DNA of 64,000 bases from Alphaproteobacteria bacterium (GTDB taxonomy: Bacteria > Pseudomonadota > Alphaproteobacteria > UBA8366 > GCA-2717185). The stretch's first letter is position 1. Each line of letters starts with the position of its first letter. The notes under the pieces were generated by a model, which did not search any database, was not told the origin of the DNA, and was given only the letters and a program-made list of their open reading frames with translations. The position numbers were made by a program, and so were the translations under genes. The stretch spans positions 1,403,653 to 1,467,652 of the forward strand of contig WLWY01000001.1 in the NCBI GenBank assembly GCA_012103325.1. The letters are read 5' to 3'. Of this stretch, positions 44,543 through 53,557 are shown piece after piece.

Positions 44543-44936
44543 GATGGTTAGCAATCCAAAGTTGTTTTATGGTTTGCGAAGGAGCTGCCACGCTCCCGTT
44601 TAAGGCTGTTGACCCCCCGAATATTGCCGTCGGAAAGTTTAGCAAGCAAAGCGCCACCGACTTGGCGTATCCGGGCGGAAAGATTTCCTGTGCGTTTAGT
44701 GCGAAAAGCGACCCATGGCAGATTGCCGGCACTTTTGCGCGTACCGAGTTGAAATCTACCATTCGATTTTCCTGTAAAGGGAAGAGCATGTAAGCAAGAA
44801 TCATACGGGAAGCGGATGAAATTTAGTAATTCTAAATAAATAATTCTATCGGAAAGTAAACATTATATAATACAAAATGCGAAATTTATTTATATACATC
44901 TAACATCCTTCCCAAAGTATCGAATCCGAGAGGTTA
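44543..44936. other. AT-rich intergenic region, no supported gene
   Basis: This gap between the divergent GT39-like and GT2 genes is strongly AT-rich between 44810 and 44930 and likely holds both promoters. Two short frames exist (74 codons plus strand, 90 codons minus strand), but neither resembles any family I know and they overlap each other, so I do not call them genes. Confidence 0.5.
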
Positions 44937-45824
44937 ATGATTAAGTTAATCGTCCAAATTCCCTGCTTCAACGAAGAGGGAACGCTTCCCGAAACGCTCG
45001 CGGACATCCCGCGGGAGATCGCGGGCGTTGATGTCGTGGAGATCCTCATTATCGATGACGGTTCCACGGACCGTACCGTGGAGGTGGCGCGCGAATGCGG
45101 TGTAGATCACATCATACGCAACAAGAAGAATATCGGGCTCGCGCGTACCTTTCGCGTCGGGCTCGATGCGTGCTTGCGCCGCGGTGCGGACATTATCGTC
45201 AACACGGACGGCGATAACCAATATGAAGGCGCCGATGTGCCGGTACTGATCCAGCCGATCCTCGATGGTCAAGCGGACATCGTCGTCGGCGACCGCAGGA
45301 CCGATCAGGTCGAGCATTTCTCGGCCAACAAGAAACGCCTGCAGAACCTGGGTAGCTTCGCTGTACGGAATCTATCCGGCCTGGATATCTCGGATGCCGT
45401 CAGCGGCTACCGGGCCATATCGCGGGACGCAGCGTTGCAATTGAATATTGTCTCTTCGTTCAGTTACACGATCGAGATGCTGATTCAAGCCGGTAAGAAG
45501 CATTTGACGGTCGCGTCGGTCCCGATACGGACCAACCCTAAAACCCGTGAATCGCGACTTTTCAAAAGCATCCCGAAATTCATCGAACGTTCGCTGACGA
45601 CCATGGTGCGAATGTATGCGATGTATCAGCCGTTGCGCGTATTCTTCTATATCGGAATGACCCTATCGCTGATCGGCGCGGCGCCCATATTGCGGTTCGT
45701 ATATTTCTATATGATTGGTCAGGGCGAAGGACATGTTCAGTCATTGATTCTCGGCGGTGCGCTGCTGATCATCGGTGTCATCGCGTTCCTGGGTGAGCGT
45801 CCGGTAAAGCAGCCCTGCCTATGA
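44937..45824 (+). pseudogene. Glycosyltransferase family 2 gene, 5' part, disrupted by IS66 element
   Basis: This is the first 285 codons of a polyprenyl-phosphate GT2 glycosyltransferase (DPM1/GtrB style), with the GT-A core motifs IPCFNEEGTLP, IIDDGSTDRT and NTDGDNQYEGAD, and two C-terminal transmembrane helices. After codon 285 the frame runs into the IS66 element and stops at 45824, giving a foreign tail ERPVKQPCL. Removing the element and one copy of the 8-bp duplication joins the frame exactly to 48222-48379, restoring a 337-residue protein. The catalytic domain is complete, so residual activity is possible, but the C-terminal membrane-proximal tail is lost. A divergent GT39-like gene would use its lipid-linked product. 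Confidence 0.93.
45785..45792. repeat. Target-site duplication, left copy
   Basis: The 8-bp sequence GTTCCTGG directly precedes the IS66 left end and is repeated exactly after the right end, as expected of IS66-family insertion. Confidence 0.95.
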
Positions 45825-45843
45825 TGACGTTGGACTGTTACGC

Positions 45844-47355
45844 TCAGGTTTGAGCGTAACGCCAGGGGAGCAGTTCGTCGATCCGATTGATTTTATGGTC
45901 GGCGATACAGGCTAGCGTGTCGGTTAGCCAGGCCTGCGGATCGACGCCATTGAGTTTTGCTGTCTCGATCAGCGTATAGGCGATGGCGGCTGATTTGCCG
46001 CCGGCCTCGGACCCCATGAAGAGATAATTCTTCCGCCCCAGGGCGATGGGCCGCATGGATCGCTCTGCGGTATTGTTGTCGAGTTCAAGAAAGCCGTGAT
46101 CTAGATATGGTCGCAGCTTCTTCATGCGGGTCAGGGCGTAGCGAATAGCACCGGCTAAGGGTGATTTGCCGGATATCCGGGTCAATTGGGCATGCAGCCA
46201 TGATTCCAGGTCGTCGAAGATTGGTTTTGATTGGCGCTGCCTGATCTTCACCCGTTGATCCGGCGATTGGCCCCGAACCTCCTTCTCGACGCCATAGAGT
46301 GTGGCGATACGTTTTATGGCTTCCTCGGCAATCGCCGATCCCTGAGCTTTGTGGATATCGACGAACTTGCGTCGGATATGGGCCATGCAGGCCACTTCCG
46401 TCACCTTGCCCGTGCGGTACAGGTCATTGAACCCCGCATAGCCATCGGCATGCATGAAGCCCGTGAAGTCCGCTAGATGTTCGCGCGGGCGAACGCCCTT
46501 CCTGTCGGACGAGAACTGATACCATGCGGCAGGATGCGCCTCTCCGGCCCAGGGTCGTTCATCGCGGACATAGGCCCAAAGCCGCGCGGTCCTGGTTTTA
46601 CCGGAGCCTGGGGTCAGCATTTTTACCGGCGTATCATCGGCGAAGAGGGCCTGTCCCTTTAAAACATGGCGCGCGACGGCGTCCGCCAAAGGTTCCAACA
46701 GAGCCGTGGATTTGCCAACCCAATCGGCCAGGGTGGAGCGGTCCAGATCGATCCCCTCGCGCTGGAATATCTGACTTTGCCGGTACAAAGGCGAATGATC
46801 GGCGTACTTGTTGACCAGCACATGGGCCAGTAGGCCAGGACCGGGCCGCCCGTGCTCAATCGGCCGCGACGGCAGGGCTGCCTGATGGAACGTCTCACAG
46901 CAGGTGCAGGCCATGCGCGGGCGAACAATCCGGTTCACGACAAAACGTCCGGGGACATATTCCAGTTCCTCGGTGACATCGTCGCCAAGCGTTTTGAGCG
47001 CACCGCCGCATTCCCCACAGGCATCGCCCGGCGACAGTGTTGTCTCGTTGCGTGGGAGATGACCGGGCAGCGGTTTACGTTTGGGCTTGTCTTTTGGCGC
47101 TGCAGATTGATCTGCATTTGCATCGTCTGACGCGGGCTCCTGCGCGGACGCCGCAATCTCTTCGTCTTCCAGCGTCAACGCCAGTTGATCCAGAGCCTCC
47201 GAGCGCGACCCGAAGCGATGCTGGCGCATCCCGGCCAATTGGTGTTGGAGCTTCTCGATCAACACCGCCTGTGACTTCACTTCCGACGCCAGCGATGCCA
47301 CCAGACCTTTTAATGCGGCAGGTTCATTCGGGAGGTTCTCAGCGTCGTCGAGCAT
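45844..47355 (-). CDS. tnpC: IS66 transposase TnpC
   Basis: The 503-residue protein is the DDE transposase of the IS66 element. An N-terminal coiled-coil segment ([24 protein letters not shown]) precedes a Zn-binding CxxC pair (CGECGG and CTCCET near residues 115-160). The transposase domain follows, with ADDTPVKML, and the C-terminal DDE region ends in a [20 protein letters not shown] motif. It is full length for the family. It is read in the same direction as tnpB and tnpA, downstream of both. Confidence 0.95.
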   Translation of the reverse strand: MLDDAENLPNEPAALKGLVASLASEVKSQAVLIEKLQHQLAGMRQHRFGSRSEALDQLALTLEDEEIAASAQEPASDDANADQSAAPKDKPKRKPLPGHLPRNETTLSPGDACGECGGALKTLGDDVTEELEYVPGRFVVNRIVRPRMACTCCETFHQAALPSRPIEHGRPGPGLLAHVLVNKYADHSPLYRQSQIFQREGIDLDRSTLADWVGKSTALLEPLADAVARHVLKGQALFADDTPVKMLTPGSGKTRTARLWAYVRDERPWAGEAHPAAWYQFSSDRKGVRPREHLADFTGFMHADGYAGFNDLYRTGKVTEVACMAHIRRKFVDIHKAQGSAIAEEAIKRIATLYGVEKEVRGQSPDQRVKIRQRQSKPIFDDLESWLHAQLTRISGKSPLAGAIRYALTRMKKLRPYLDHGFLELDNNTAERSMRPIALGRKNYLFMGSEAGGKSAAIAYTLIETAKLNGVDPQAWLTDTLACIADHKINRIDELLPWRYAQT

Positions 47356-47427
47356 GCCGGCAATCTATCAGCCGCCACCCCGCATGGGAATCCCCGGAAA
47401 TTGACAACCCTTTGCTGTGAAACGACT

Positions 47428-47775
47428 TTACCCAGCCGTCAGGGGACGCCACGTTCGTTGTGGTATGCGCCAATCAATCCCTTCCAGCAGCATCGCCAAT
47501 TGAGCCGGGGTCAGCGCAACCTTGCCCGCTTTCGCAGACGGCCAGACAAACCGTCCCTTCTCCAGACGCTTCGAGAACAGACATGCCCCTTGCCCGTCCC
47601 ACCAGATCACCTTGATCAGATCGCCACGGCGACCCCGGAAGACGAACAGATGACCGCAATACGGCGCCGCCTTTAGAACCTTCTCTGTTTGCGCTGACAG
47701 CCCATTGAACCCCTTACGCATGTCCGTCACGCCGGCCGCAAGCCAAACCTTCGTGTTCGTGGGAACCGGGATCAT
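47428..47775 (-). CDS. tnpB: IS66 accessory protein TnpB
   Basis: This 115-residue protein is the IS66 Orf2 accessory protein, recognised by the segment [20 protein letters not shown] at its start and [19 protein letters not shown] in the middle. I set the start at the ATG at 47775, which overlaps the tnpA stop as ATGA and matches the usual family start; the longer frame from 47787 would add four residues. It is required together with TnpA and TnpC for transposition in characterised IS66 elements. Confidence 0.93.
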   Translation of the reverse strand: MIPVPTNTKVWLAAGVTDMRKGFNGLSAQTEKVLKAAPYCGHLFVFRGRRGDLIKVIWWDGQGACLFSKRLEKGRFVWPSAKAGKVALTPAQLAMLLEGIDWRIPQRTWRPLTAG

Positions 47776-48149
47776 CCCGACAAGCACCGGAGCAGACGTA
47801 CGAGCGCTTCGGGATCGTAAGGGCCGCTAATGCTCAAGCGATGACCTCCGGCAAGCGTGACCTCGATCTTGCCTTCGTCACCAACAGGGCGCTCGGCTTC
47901 GTGCTCGACGTGACGCGCAATCTCAACCGGCAGGAAACAGGCGGCGTCATCGACCGTGTCACTTCCCGCAAACCGGGGATCTTTCAGCCAGTTGAAAACC
48001 TGATTGGCGTTCACATTGTAGCGCCGTGCAACCTGTGAAACCGAAACGCCCGCAAACCGCGTCTGTGCGCAAATCATCCGCTTCTCGTCTGCACTCCAGC
48101 GCCGACGCTTGCCCCGCTTCGCCACATCCTGATCCCCGTTAGTGTCCAC
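47772..48149 (-). CDS. tnpA: IS66 accessory protein TnpA (helix-turn-helix)
   Basis: The 125-residue protein has a basic N-terminus and a helix-turn-helix ([21 protein letters not shown] near residues 38-58) of the kind found in IS66 Orf1. It starts at a GTG (48149) that lies inside a perfect inverted repeat, and ends by overlapping tnpB. Starting in such a repeat suggests its translation or transcription is self-limited. Confidence 0.92.
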   Translation of the reverse strand: MDTNGDQDVAKRGKRRRWSADEKRMICAQTRFAGVSVSQVARRYNVNANQVFNWLKDPRFAGSDTVDDAACFLPVEIARHVEHEAERPVGDEGKIEVTLAGGHRLSISGPYDPEALVRLLRCLSG

Positions 48150-48166
48150 CTAAACAAGTGGACACT
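48141..48166. repeat. Inverted repeat around the tnpA start
   Basis: AGTGTCCAC (48141-48149) and GTGGACACT (48158-48166) are exact nine-base arms separated by eight bases. They cover the tnpA start codon on the minus strand and could form an RNA hairpin or an operator that limits transposase expression. Confidence 0.55.
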
Positions 48167-48213
48167 AAACCTCACTTCTTCTGCACGGCAGAGCGGTCAG
48201 GCCGGACGCTTAC

Positions 48214-48221
48214 GTTCCTGG
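48214..48221. repeat. Target-site duplication, right copy
   Basis: GTTCCTGG follows the right end of the IS66 element and matches the left copy at 45785-45792 exactly. Confidence 0.95.
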
Positions 48222-48379
48222 TCGGGTTAGTGGCTGATCTGATTAACTTCAATCGTCAGCTTTTGGAAATAACGTTGGAACGCGTGCGACGAATGGAGTT
48301 GGGAGAGGAAACGCGCGTTTCAAAAGAGGAAGAGCTTACAGAGATCAAATCTCAGATGGATAGTATACGCACTCGGTAA
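48222..48379 (+). pseudogene. GT2 glycosyltransferase gene, 3' remnant after IS66
   Basis: This is the separated C-terminal part of the interrupted GT2 gene. Joined after one GTTCCTGG copy it reads on from the second membrane helix into VADLINFNRQLLEITLERVRR and a charged tail, the usual ending of this protein family, then stops at 48379. It has no start of its own; an ORF opening at 48158 inside the element is an artefact. Confidence 0.93.
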
Positions 48380-48392
48380 TTCTTTCGGGCTG

Positions 48393-49427
48393 TCACGCTT
48401 TCTTCTCGATTACGCGCTCCACCGCCTCCACGACAGCCATCGCCCAGTCCGGGCGTGTGGAAACATAATTGTCCCGTAACGTTTTTACATTGGAGAGGGG
48501 CCGGGCCAGGGTCTGCTCGACGATAGTCAATATCGAATCGGTTTCCTCTGCTGATATTTTTTGCAGCAGGTGTGCGGCCTCAAGCTCCAGTATGTATCCA
48601 GGGAAATCCCGACCGCAATAGATTGCAGGTACGCCGAGAATAGCCGCTTCGCTGGCCATCGTAGCGCTTTCCCCGACGATGAGGCGGCAATGTCCAATGA
48701 GGTGATGTACATCGGTTATAGACCCTTTATAGGTCAGCCGTTCGAACTCGCCGGACAGAGGAACCTCAGTCGACAAGTGCACGCGTCCGCGCTTCTCTAG
48801 CCAGGCGATCAGGTTTCGCAGTGTCTCATCGTCCCAACCTGATTTCCCGATATCATGATTTGCCCGCCAGGCCACGACCCGAATAAAGAAGTTGTCCGTG
48901 TCAGGATCCAACCCGTTGCGAATCGCGGTCTCTCGATTGGGAGAGAAAGCGGATGGGTGTAGATAGGATAGCTCCTTGGTTCCGGGAATTCTGGCGGTTC
49001 GTTGCGACGGGGTGGGGCCGTTATAGGATTGAGGTACGTAAAGACTATCGATGAAGGGCCACGTAAGGCGTGTCTGCAGTGTGGCATTTTCCGAGTCATA
49101 GAAACTGATCGAAGGAATGTTTAGGGCCCTGCCAGCGTGTGATATTGCCAGCCCGCCAAAGCCGATCATAACGTCGGGCCGGAACCGTCTTGCGGCGAGT
49201 ACCGTCCGAACGTCTCGCTGGAGCAATTCAAGGGCTAAACCGAGCAGTCCCGTACCGGCCGTTGTTATGGGCTCATGATCGAAACCGAACTTATCCAGAA
49301 GTTGGCATGCGATGTCTTTTTTGCGGGATAGGAAATGTGTCGTGGCGCCCCTGGATTTCAAGATCTCTGCAGGACGCTTAAAAAACAGAACATCTGCCGG
49401 GTGCACGATATCGAAAAGAACTCTCAA
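48393..49427 (-). CDS. DUF354 family (glycosyltransferase-like) protein
   Basis: The 344-residue protein belongs to the DUF354 group, which has a GT-B-like fold and occurs in surface polysaccharide clusters. It opens with LFDIVHPADVLFFK and has the C-terminal donor-site-like region GESATMASEAAILGVPAIYCG near residue 250. The start is a TTG at 49427, with AAAGG upstream and no better alternative that keeps the first strand. It faces the split GT2 gene with a 13-bp gap. A role in sugar transfer or UDP-sugar epimerisation is inferred from context. Confidence 0.85.
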   Translation of the reverse strand: MRVLFDIVHPADVLFFKRPAEILKSRGATTHFLSRKKDIACQLLDKFGFDHEPITTAGTGLLGLALELLQRDVRTVLAARRFRPDVMIGFGGLAISHAGRALNIPSISFYDSENATLQTRLTWPFIDSLYVPQSYNGPTPSQRTARIPGTKELSYLHPSAFSPNRETAIRNGLDPDTDNFFIRVVAWRANHDIGKSGWDDETLRNLIAWLEKRGRVHLSTEVPLSGEFERLTYKGSITDVHHLIGHCRLIVGESATMASEAAILGVPAIYCGRDFPGYILELEAAHLLQKISAEETDSILTIVEQTLARPLSNVKTLRDNYVSTRPDWAMAVVEAVERVIEKKA

Positions 49428-49728
49428 TTCGTCTGCCTTTCAAGCCGCCTGCGGATTTATAGCTGTCTGAAGCAGCCGTCTACTATGAGCATTAACATAG
49501 CCGACAGGCGTTGGGCTCGTACAATTCGGCACGATCTGATTGAATCCGCTGTATTTGAAAGTTGCAACGACATTGGCACGGAAAAATGTGGCTGTTTGTA
49601 GGCAGTCTATTGATTACGCCGGGACCTCCGAACGTCGACTCAAACGGACTCAGGGCGCAAATTTCGAGGCACCGCCTCAAACAAGTTAATGTTTTCGTTC
49701 CCCAATTGTATTATACGCTCCCGACGAC
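49428..49728. other. Intergenic region between DUF354 and GT2 genes, no firm gene
   Basis: The stretch contains a 48-codon plus-strand frame (49586-49732) that overlaps the GT2 start as GTGA and begins with a hydrophobic segment. It lacks a recognisable family and a strong ribosome binding site, so I do not call it. A promoter-like TATTATAC lies near 49709. Confidence 0.4.
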
Positions 49729-50727
49729 GTGACCATGGATGAGGATTCGGGCTTGATTTCTCCAAAATCGGAAGAGAGTGATCAGGCAAGATCCGATCGC
49801 CGAGTATCGGTAGTAATTCCAGTGTACAATGCCGCTGAATTCATTGGAGAGGCGCTCGAAAGCGTTTTCAACCAGGATTATCCGGATATCGAGGTGATTG
49901 TTGTCGATGATGGGTCGACAGACGAAACTGCGACAGTTTTGTCGGGTATCACAGACCCCCGATTGCGGGTGCTTCGTCAAAAAAATGGTGGTGTTTCCGC
50001 CGCTCGCAACAGAGGTATCCAAGATTGTAAATCATCAAAGATTTTTTTGTTCGATGCGGACGACCGCCTTTATCCTCAAGCGGTAAGTCGATTGGTCGCT
50101 TGTTTCGATCAGGATCCGAGCATTGTATTGGCGTATGGTGAGGCGATCACGTTCAACGATACCGAGGGGCCGTTGAACGATGCGGGGCCCCCGGAATTCG
50201 CGGCGCGGCCCCAAGGCGACGCCCTTGAACAGATGGTACAAGCGAACCCGATAAGTTGCTGTGCCGTGATGGTTTGCCGGCAGGCAATTGAGGCCACTGG
50301 CGGATTCGATACTCGAATCAGTCTCGGTGAGGACTGGCTGATGTGGTGTAAACTTGCCGCCCAGGGACGCATTGCCTACGCGGGGGCTTCGCCTATTGTG
50401 TTGTATCGGATCCATAGCGGTAGCGCGGCACGAAGGCTGGCAAAAGACCTTCGAGCGATGTGGCCTGCGATTGAGTGCGTGTTTGCACTTCCAGAAGTTC
50501 TGGAACGCTTTCCGGTTGATGTCCGCGTGCGCCTTCGCCGACGCGCTGAGGCTACGGCGCTTGCTTTTGCCGGACGGGAACTCCTAAAGGACCGGCGGTG
50601 GCAGGCAGCCCGCCAGGCTTTTTGGGGCACTCTTGTAAGACAGCCAACACGGATTGGAGAATGGATCCTCCTCTCATGCGCGCTGATAAACATTTTGCCA
50701 AATCAAATTCGCCGTCGAATAAAATGA
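49729..50727 (+). CDS. Glycosyltransferase family 2 protein
   Basis: The 332-residue GT-A enzyme has VSVVIPVYNAAEFI near residue 26, VVDDGSTDETATVL, KNGGVSAARNRGI, and the metal-binding FLFDADDRL motif, followed by the GEDWLMWCKLAAQG acceptor-side motif. It transfers a sugar from a nucleotide donor to a growing glycan, in the cytosol. The start is either the GTG at 49729 or the ATG two codons later. It opens the plus-strand polysaccharide block. Confidence 0.88.
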   Translation: MTMDEDSGLISPKSEESDQARSDRRVSVVIPVYNAAEFIGEALESVFNQDYPDIEVIVVDDGSTDETATVLSGITDPRLRVLRQKNGGVSAARNRGIQDCKSSKIFLFDADDRLYPQAVSRLVACFDQDPSIVLAYGEAITFNDTEGPLNDAGPPEFAARPQGDALEQMVQANPISCCAVMVCRQAIEATGGFDTRISLGEDWLMWCKLAAQGRIAYAGASPIVLYRIHSGSAARRLAKDLRAMWPAIECVFALPEVLERFPVDVRVRLRRRAEATALAFAGRELLKDRRWQAARQAFWGTLVRQPTRIGEWILLSCALINILPNQIRRRIK

Positions 50728-50949
50728 CGTGGCGCACCAACCGTTGAGTCTTAGAAACTCCAGTGCCGTGAAGAAGTTTATTAAAGGATGAGATCCTATT
50801 GGCCGCAATACTTATACCAAAACCCTTCAAACTAAAACTCGATGAATTAGGCCTTGTCGTTGCCGTGATGGCCATAGCCTTGGGGCAACTTAAGCTGAAC
50901 TAAAACCGGCATTTAAGGTGGGTAACGCCACTGTGGATGGAGATAAACC

Positions 50950-52059
50950 ATGAAGAATAAAGCTTTGGCAGAAGGAGCAGCTGTTGAGCGAAGTGCCGCA
51001 CAGTGCGAGCAAGATGCCGGAACGCCGTTAGGATCATTTCTCAAACGACACCTTCCTGAAGGAATGGTCAACGCACTTCGAATGATCGCATCCTGGTGGA
51101 GACGTACGAATTTGATGCTTTTCAGCTCGTTTATTTACGACTTTCGTCGCTACAGAAAATGGTCGTCAGCGACTTCAGGAGCGAATTCCGAAGCTAAGCT
51201 TCAGGCGCACATTGTGAAGGAATATCATGGCTTGGAGAAGGGCATGGCGCTGCCTAATCCGCGTCCGGGTTTTGGCAAACCAAGGGCGAAGGATCTCCTG
51301 CAGAATTGTGAACACCACCTCGCTCGGTACGGCCTGTCGCAGCAGCTACTCGATGCGGTTGAGGTCGTGAGGCAGTATTGCCTGTTTCAGGAAGAACACG
51401 ATGTCGATATTCGCGATATAAGTGAAAGATTAGAATTTTTTGAAAAAAGAATGGAACCGGTAAAAGAGAGTGGGCGTGGCGGAACGACAAAGGTCACCGA
51501 GGAAGAAATTAGGGCGGCTACGCACGGTGTGGCGGAGACTTTTTTCGATACACGCCATAGCGTTCGCCAGTTTACGGATCTAGCCGTTGATCGCCAGCTT
51601 ATAGAGGAGAGCCTGAAGAGGGCGCAACGCACGCCCTCGGTATGCAATCGACAATGTGCCCGTGTTCATGTCCTTACGGATTCGAAAGCCAAAGCTAAGG
51701 CGCTGTCCTTTCAAAATGGAAATCGCGGATTTGGATCCCAGGCCAGCGTAATTTTCATTGTGACTGCTGACCTGTCTGTCTTCACAGATGCGGGCGAACG
51801 TTTTCAGGGATGGATAGATGGCGGAATGTATGCGATGTCGCTTGTGTACGCATTGCATTCTTTGGGGCTGGGTTCGTGTACTTTGAACTGGAGCGTGGCC
51901 CCTGGCATTGATCGTAGGATGCGCTCTGCCTTGAATATTCCGGAAAATGAGCTGGTGATTATGATGATAGCGGCCGGACATATTCCAGACAGTTTCAAAG
52001 TTGCGTCTTCGCCGCGCCTGCCTGTTGAAGTTACAACTAGGTTCGTTACTGAAACGTAA
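50950..52059 (+). CDS. Nitroreductase family protein with N-terminal extension
   Basis: The 369-residue protein ends in a nitroreductase fold (about 185-365): a DTRHSVRQFTDLAVDRQLIEESLKRAQRTPS segment, a QNGNRGFGSQASVIFIV strand region, and GSCTLNW. Some 180 residues precede it, including a basic hydrophobic part (about 30-70) and a helical segment, with no assignment. Nitroreductase-like genes occur beside polysaccharide pyruvyl transferase genes in many surface-glycan clusters, as here (52278). Its reaction there is not known to me. The ATG at 50950 follows GGAG. Confidence 0.8.
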   Translation: MKNKALAEGAAVERSAAQCEQDAGTPLGSFLKRHLPEGMVNALRMIASWWRRTNLMLFSSFIYDFRRYRKWSSATSGANSEAKLQAHIVKEYHGLEKGMALPNPRPGFGKPRAKDLLQNCEHHLARYGLSQQLLDAVEVVRQYCLFQEEHDVDIRDISERLEFFEKRMEPVKESGRGGTTKVTEEEIRAATHGVAETFFDTRHSVRQFTDLAVDRQLIEESLKRAQRTPSVCNRQCARVHVLTDSKAKAKALSFQNGNRGFGSQASVIFIVTADLSVFTDAGERFQGWIDGGMYAMSLVYALHSLGLGSCTLNWSVAPGIDRRMRSALNIPENELVIMMIAAGHIPDSFKVASSPRLPVEVTTRFVTET

Positions 52060-52277
52060 GCTGGGAATAATATAGCGTGCGCATTGTTACCCACACGATA
52101 AATCGGACAATGAATGCAGTCAGCTTGTTTAAAGACGTAGCGACTATTTTATCATTTTAACCGAACTATACATTGTTGTGCATCAACGTAGCCGGTGATA
52201 ATTCAAACTGATCTCCTGTAAGTGGCGGTGAAACCTATCGTTTTGTCTGCCTTGTAAATGTAAGGAAGAACATTGGG

Positions 52278-53507
52278 ATGAAGAAAATCGTTATTGTGGG
52301 GGTCGATAGTTTTGAAAATCGAGGTGTTGAAGCATTGGTGCGGTCAATTGTTCAAGGATTACAGGCAAGTTTTGGGCAACCAGAAATTGACATATTTTGC
52401 ACCGGATTCTCTTTTAATCAGTCTTCTGGCCCTGAAGCGTTCTGTAGTTTCTATGACGATCCCTACCGTTCTTTTTCTGCCAAAGCGTTGAGAAAAATTG
52501 GATTACTTTTTACGATAATTCCTGAAGTGTTGAATAAAGAATTTCGTAATGCCCGTAAAACAATCCGTCATGCGGATCTCGTTATTTCGACAGGCGGCGA
52601 CATCTTTGGCAAAGATTATGGGGGATTTCAGAACTATCTGACGCCGCTGATAGAGGCGCGCCAAGCATCAACACCATATGTGTTTTTGGGACACTCTATC
52701 GGCCCGTTCGAAGACGAGGCGTTGCGAAAGATGTTTAAAGACATTGTCGCGTCAGCAACGCTCGTCACTTGCAGAGAAACACGAAGCCTCGAATATGTCA
52801 TCGACAATCTAGGGCTGCCATCAGACCGTGTCGCGCTGGTCGGTGATGTGGCTTTTCTGTTACGGCCCGCCTCGCGCAAATGTGCCGACGAGATATTATC
52901 GGAGATAGGCATCGCTCCGGACGAGCCGCGCATTGCCGTATCGGTCAGCGGCGGCATCAGTCAATTCTCCGGTTTGGACAAGGACCAGCACGCCTGCAGA
53001 TGGGCAGAAACCCTGACGGTTTTGGCGGAGCAGACGGGCTTGCGCGTGATCGTAATCCCTCACGTCTGGTCGGGTAGCCCCGACCCATCCAATAACGATA
53101 TGATCGAGGCGAAAAAGGTGTTGTCTCATCTGAACCACTCTCGTGTCAGTCTTATCGAACGACAATGTTCCGCCATGGAGTACAAAGCCATCATCGGAAC
53201 CTGTGAATTCCTTGTGGCCGAACGGATGCATGCCGCGATCGCGGGCTTATCTCAACATGTGCCAACCGTCGCGATCAGCTACAGCGTCAAAGCCGATGGT
53301 ATTATCGGTGACCTATTCATAAATGAACCCGAAAGCCGGAAACCAATCCTTTCGATATCCGACTACATGAAAGGTCCAGATTCCGATATTCGTCTGTTAG
53401 AGTATTTCAATCGCCGAGCGGATCTGCGGGCAATGTTAGGGGAAAATGTGCCGCGAATGACTAAGTTGGCCCAAACTAACTTCGATCTTCTGGAAAAAAT
53501 CCTGTAG
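52278..53507 (+). CDS. Polysaccharide pyruvyl transferase family protein
   Basis: The 409-residue protein has the WcaK/AmsJ/CsaB fold: IVIVGVDSFENRGVEALVRSI at the start, ADLVISTGGDIFGKDYG, the FLGHSIGPF segment, and C-terminal AERMHAAIAGL. It adds a pyruvyl ketal from phosphoenolpyruvate to a sugar hydroxyl, giving an acidic surface glycan. The 5' part of the gene is AT-rich compared with the 3' part. It is followed by the flippase gene 50 bp later. Confidence 0.87.
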   Translation: MKKIVIVGVDSFENRGVEALVRSIVQGLQASFGQPEIDIFCTGFSFNQSSGPEAFCSFYDDPYRSFSAKALRKIGLLFTIIPEVLNKEFRNARKTIRHADLVISTGGDIFGKDYGGFQNYLTPLIEARQASTPYVFLGHSIGPFEDEALRKMFKDIVASATLVTCRETRSLEYVIDNLGLPSDRVALVGDVAFLLRPASRKCADEILSEIGIAPDEPRIAVSVSGGISQFSGLDKDQHACRWAETLTVLAEQTGLRVIVIPHVWSGSPDPSNNDMIEAKKVLSHLNHSRVSLIERQCSAMEYKAIIGTCEFLVAERMHAAIAGLSQHVPTVAISYSVKADGIIGDLFINEPESRKPILSISDYMKGPDSDIRLLEYFNRRADLRAMLGENVPRMTKLAQTNFDLLEKIL

Positions 53508-53519
53508 CAATAACTTAGA

Positions 53520-53542
53520 TGCCCAAGGTTTAACCTTGGGCA
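53520..53542. repeat. Long palindrome between pyruvyl transferase and flippase genes
   Basis: The bases form ten-base arms TGCCCAAGGT and ACCTTGGGCA around TTA, a strong hairpin with no T-run after it. It sits 13 bases after the pyruvyl transferase stop, so it may protect or partly attenuate the transcript before the flippase gene. Confidence 0.5.
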
Positions 53543-53557
53543 AGAATCGGGACCTCG

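Larger units (their letters stand above)
45793..48213 (-). mobile_element. IS66-family insertion sequence, complete
   Basis: The 2421-bp element carries three minus-strand genes (tnpA, tnpB, tnpC) in the standard IS66 order. Its ends are imperfect inverted repeats: the left reads GTGAGCGTCCGG and the right, reverse-complemented, reads GTAAGCGTCCGG, with further partial matching ending in CTGCC. It is flanked by identical 8-bp direct repeats. All three reading frames are intact, so it may still be mobile, and the clean duplication suggests a recent insertion. Confidence 0.95.

Noticed and set aside
44532..44804. 90-codon minus-strand frame upstream of the GT39-like gene
   Set aside because: No recognisable family or ribosome binding site, and it overlaps another uncalled frame.
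49586..49732. 48-codon frame overlapping the GT2 start
   Set aside because: Too short, with a weak ribosome binding site and no known family; mentioned only in the gap entry.
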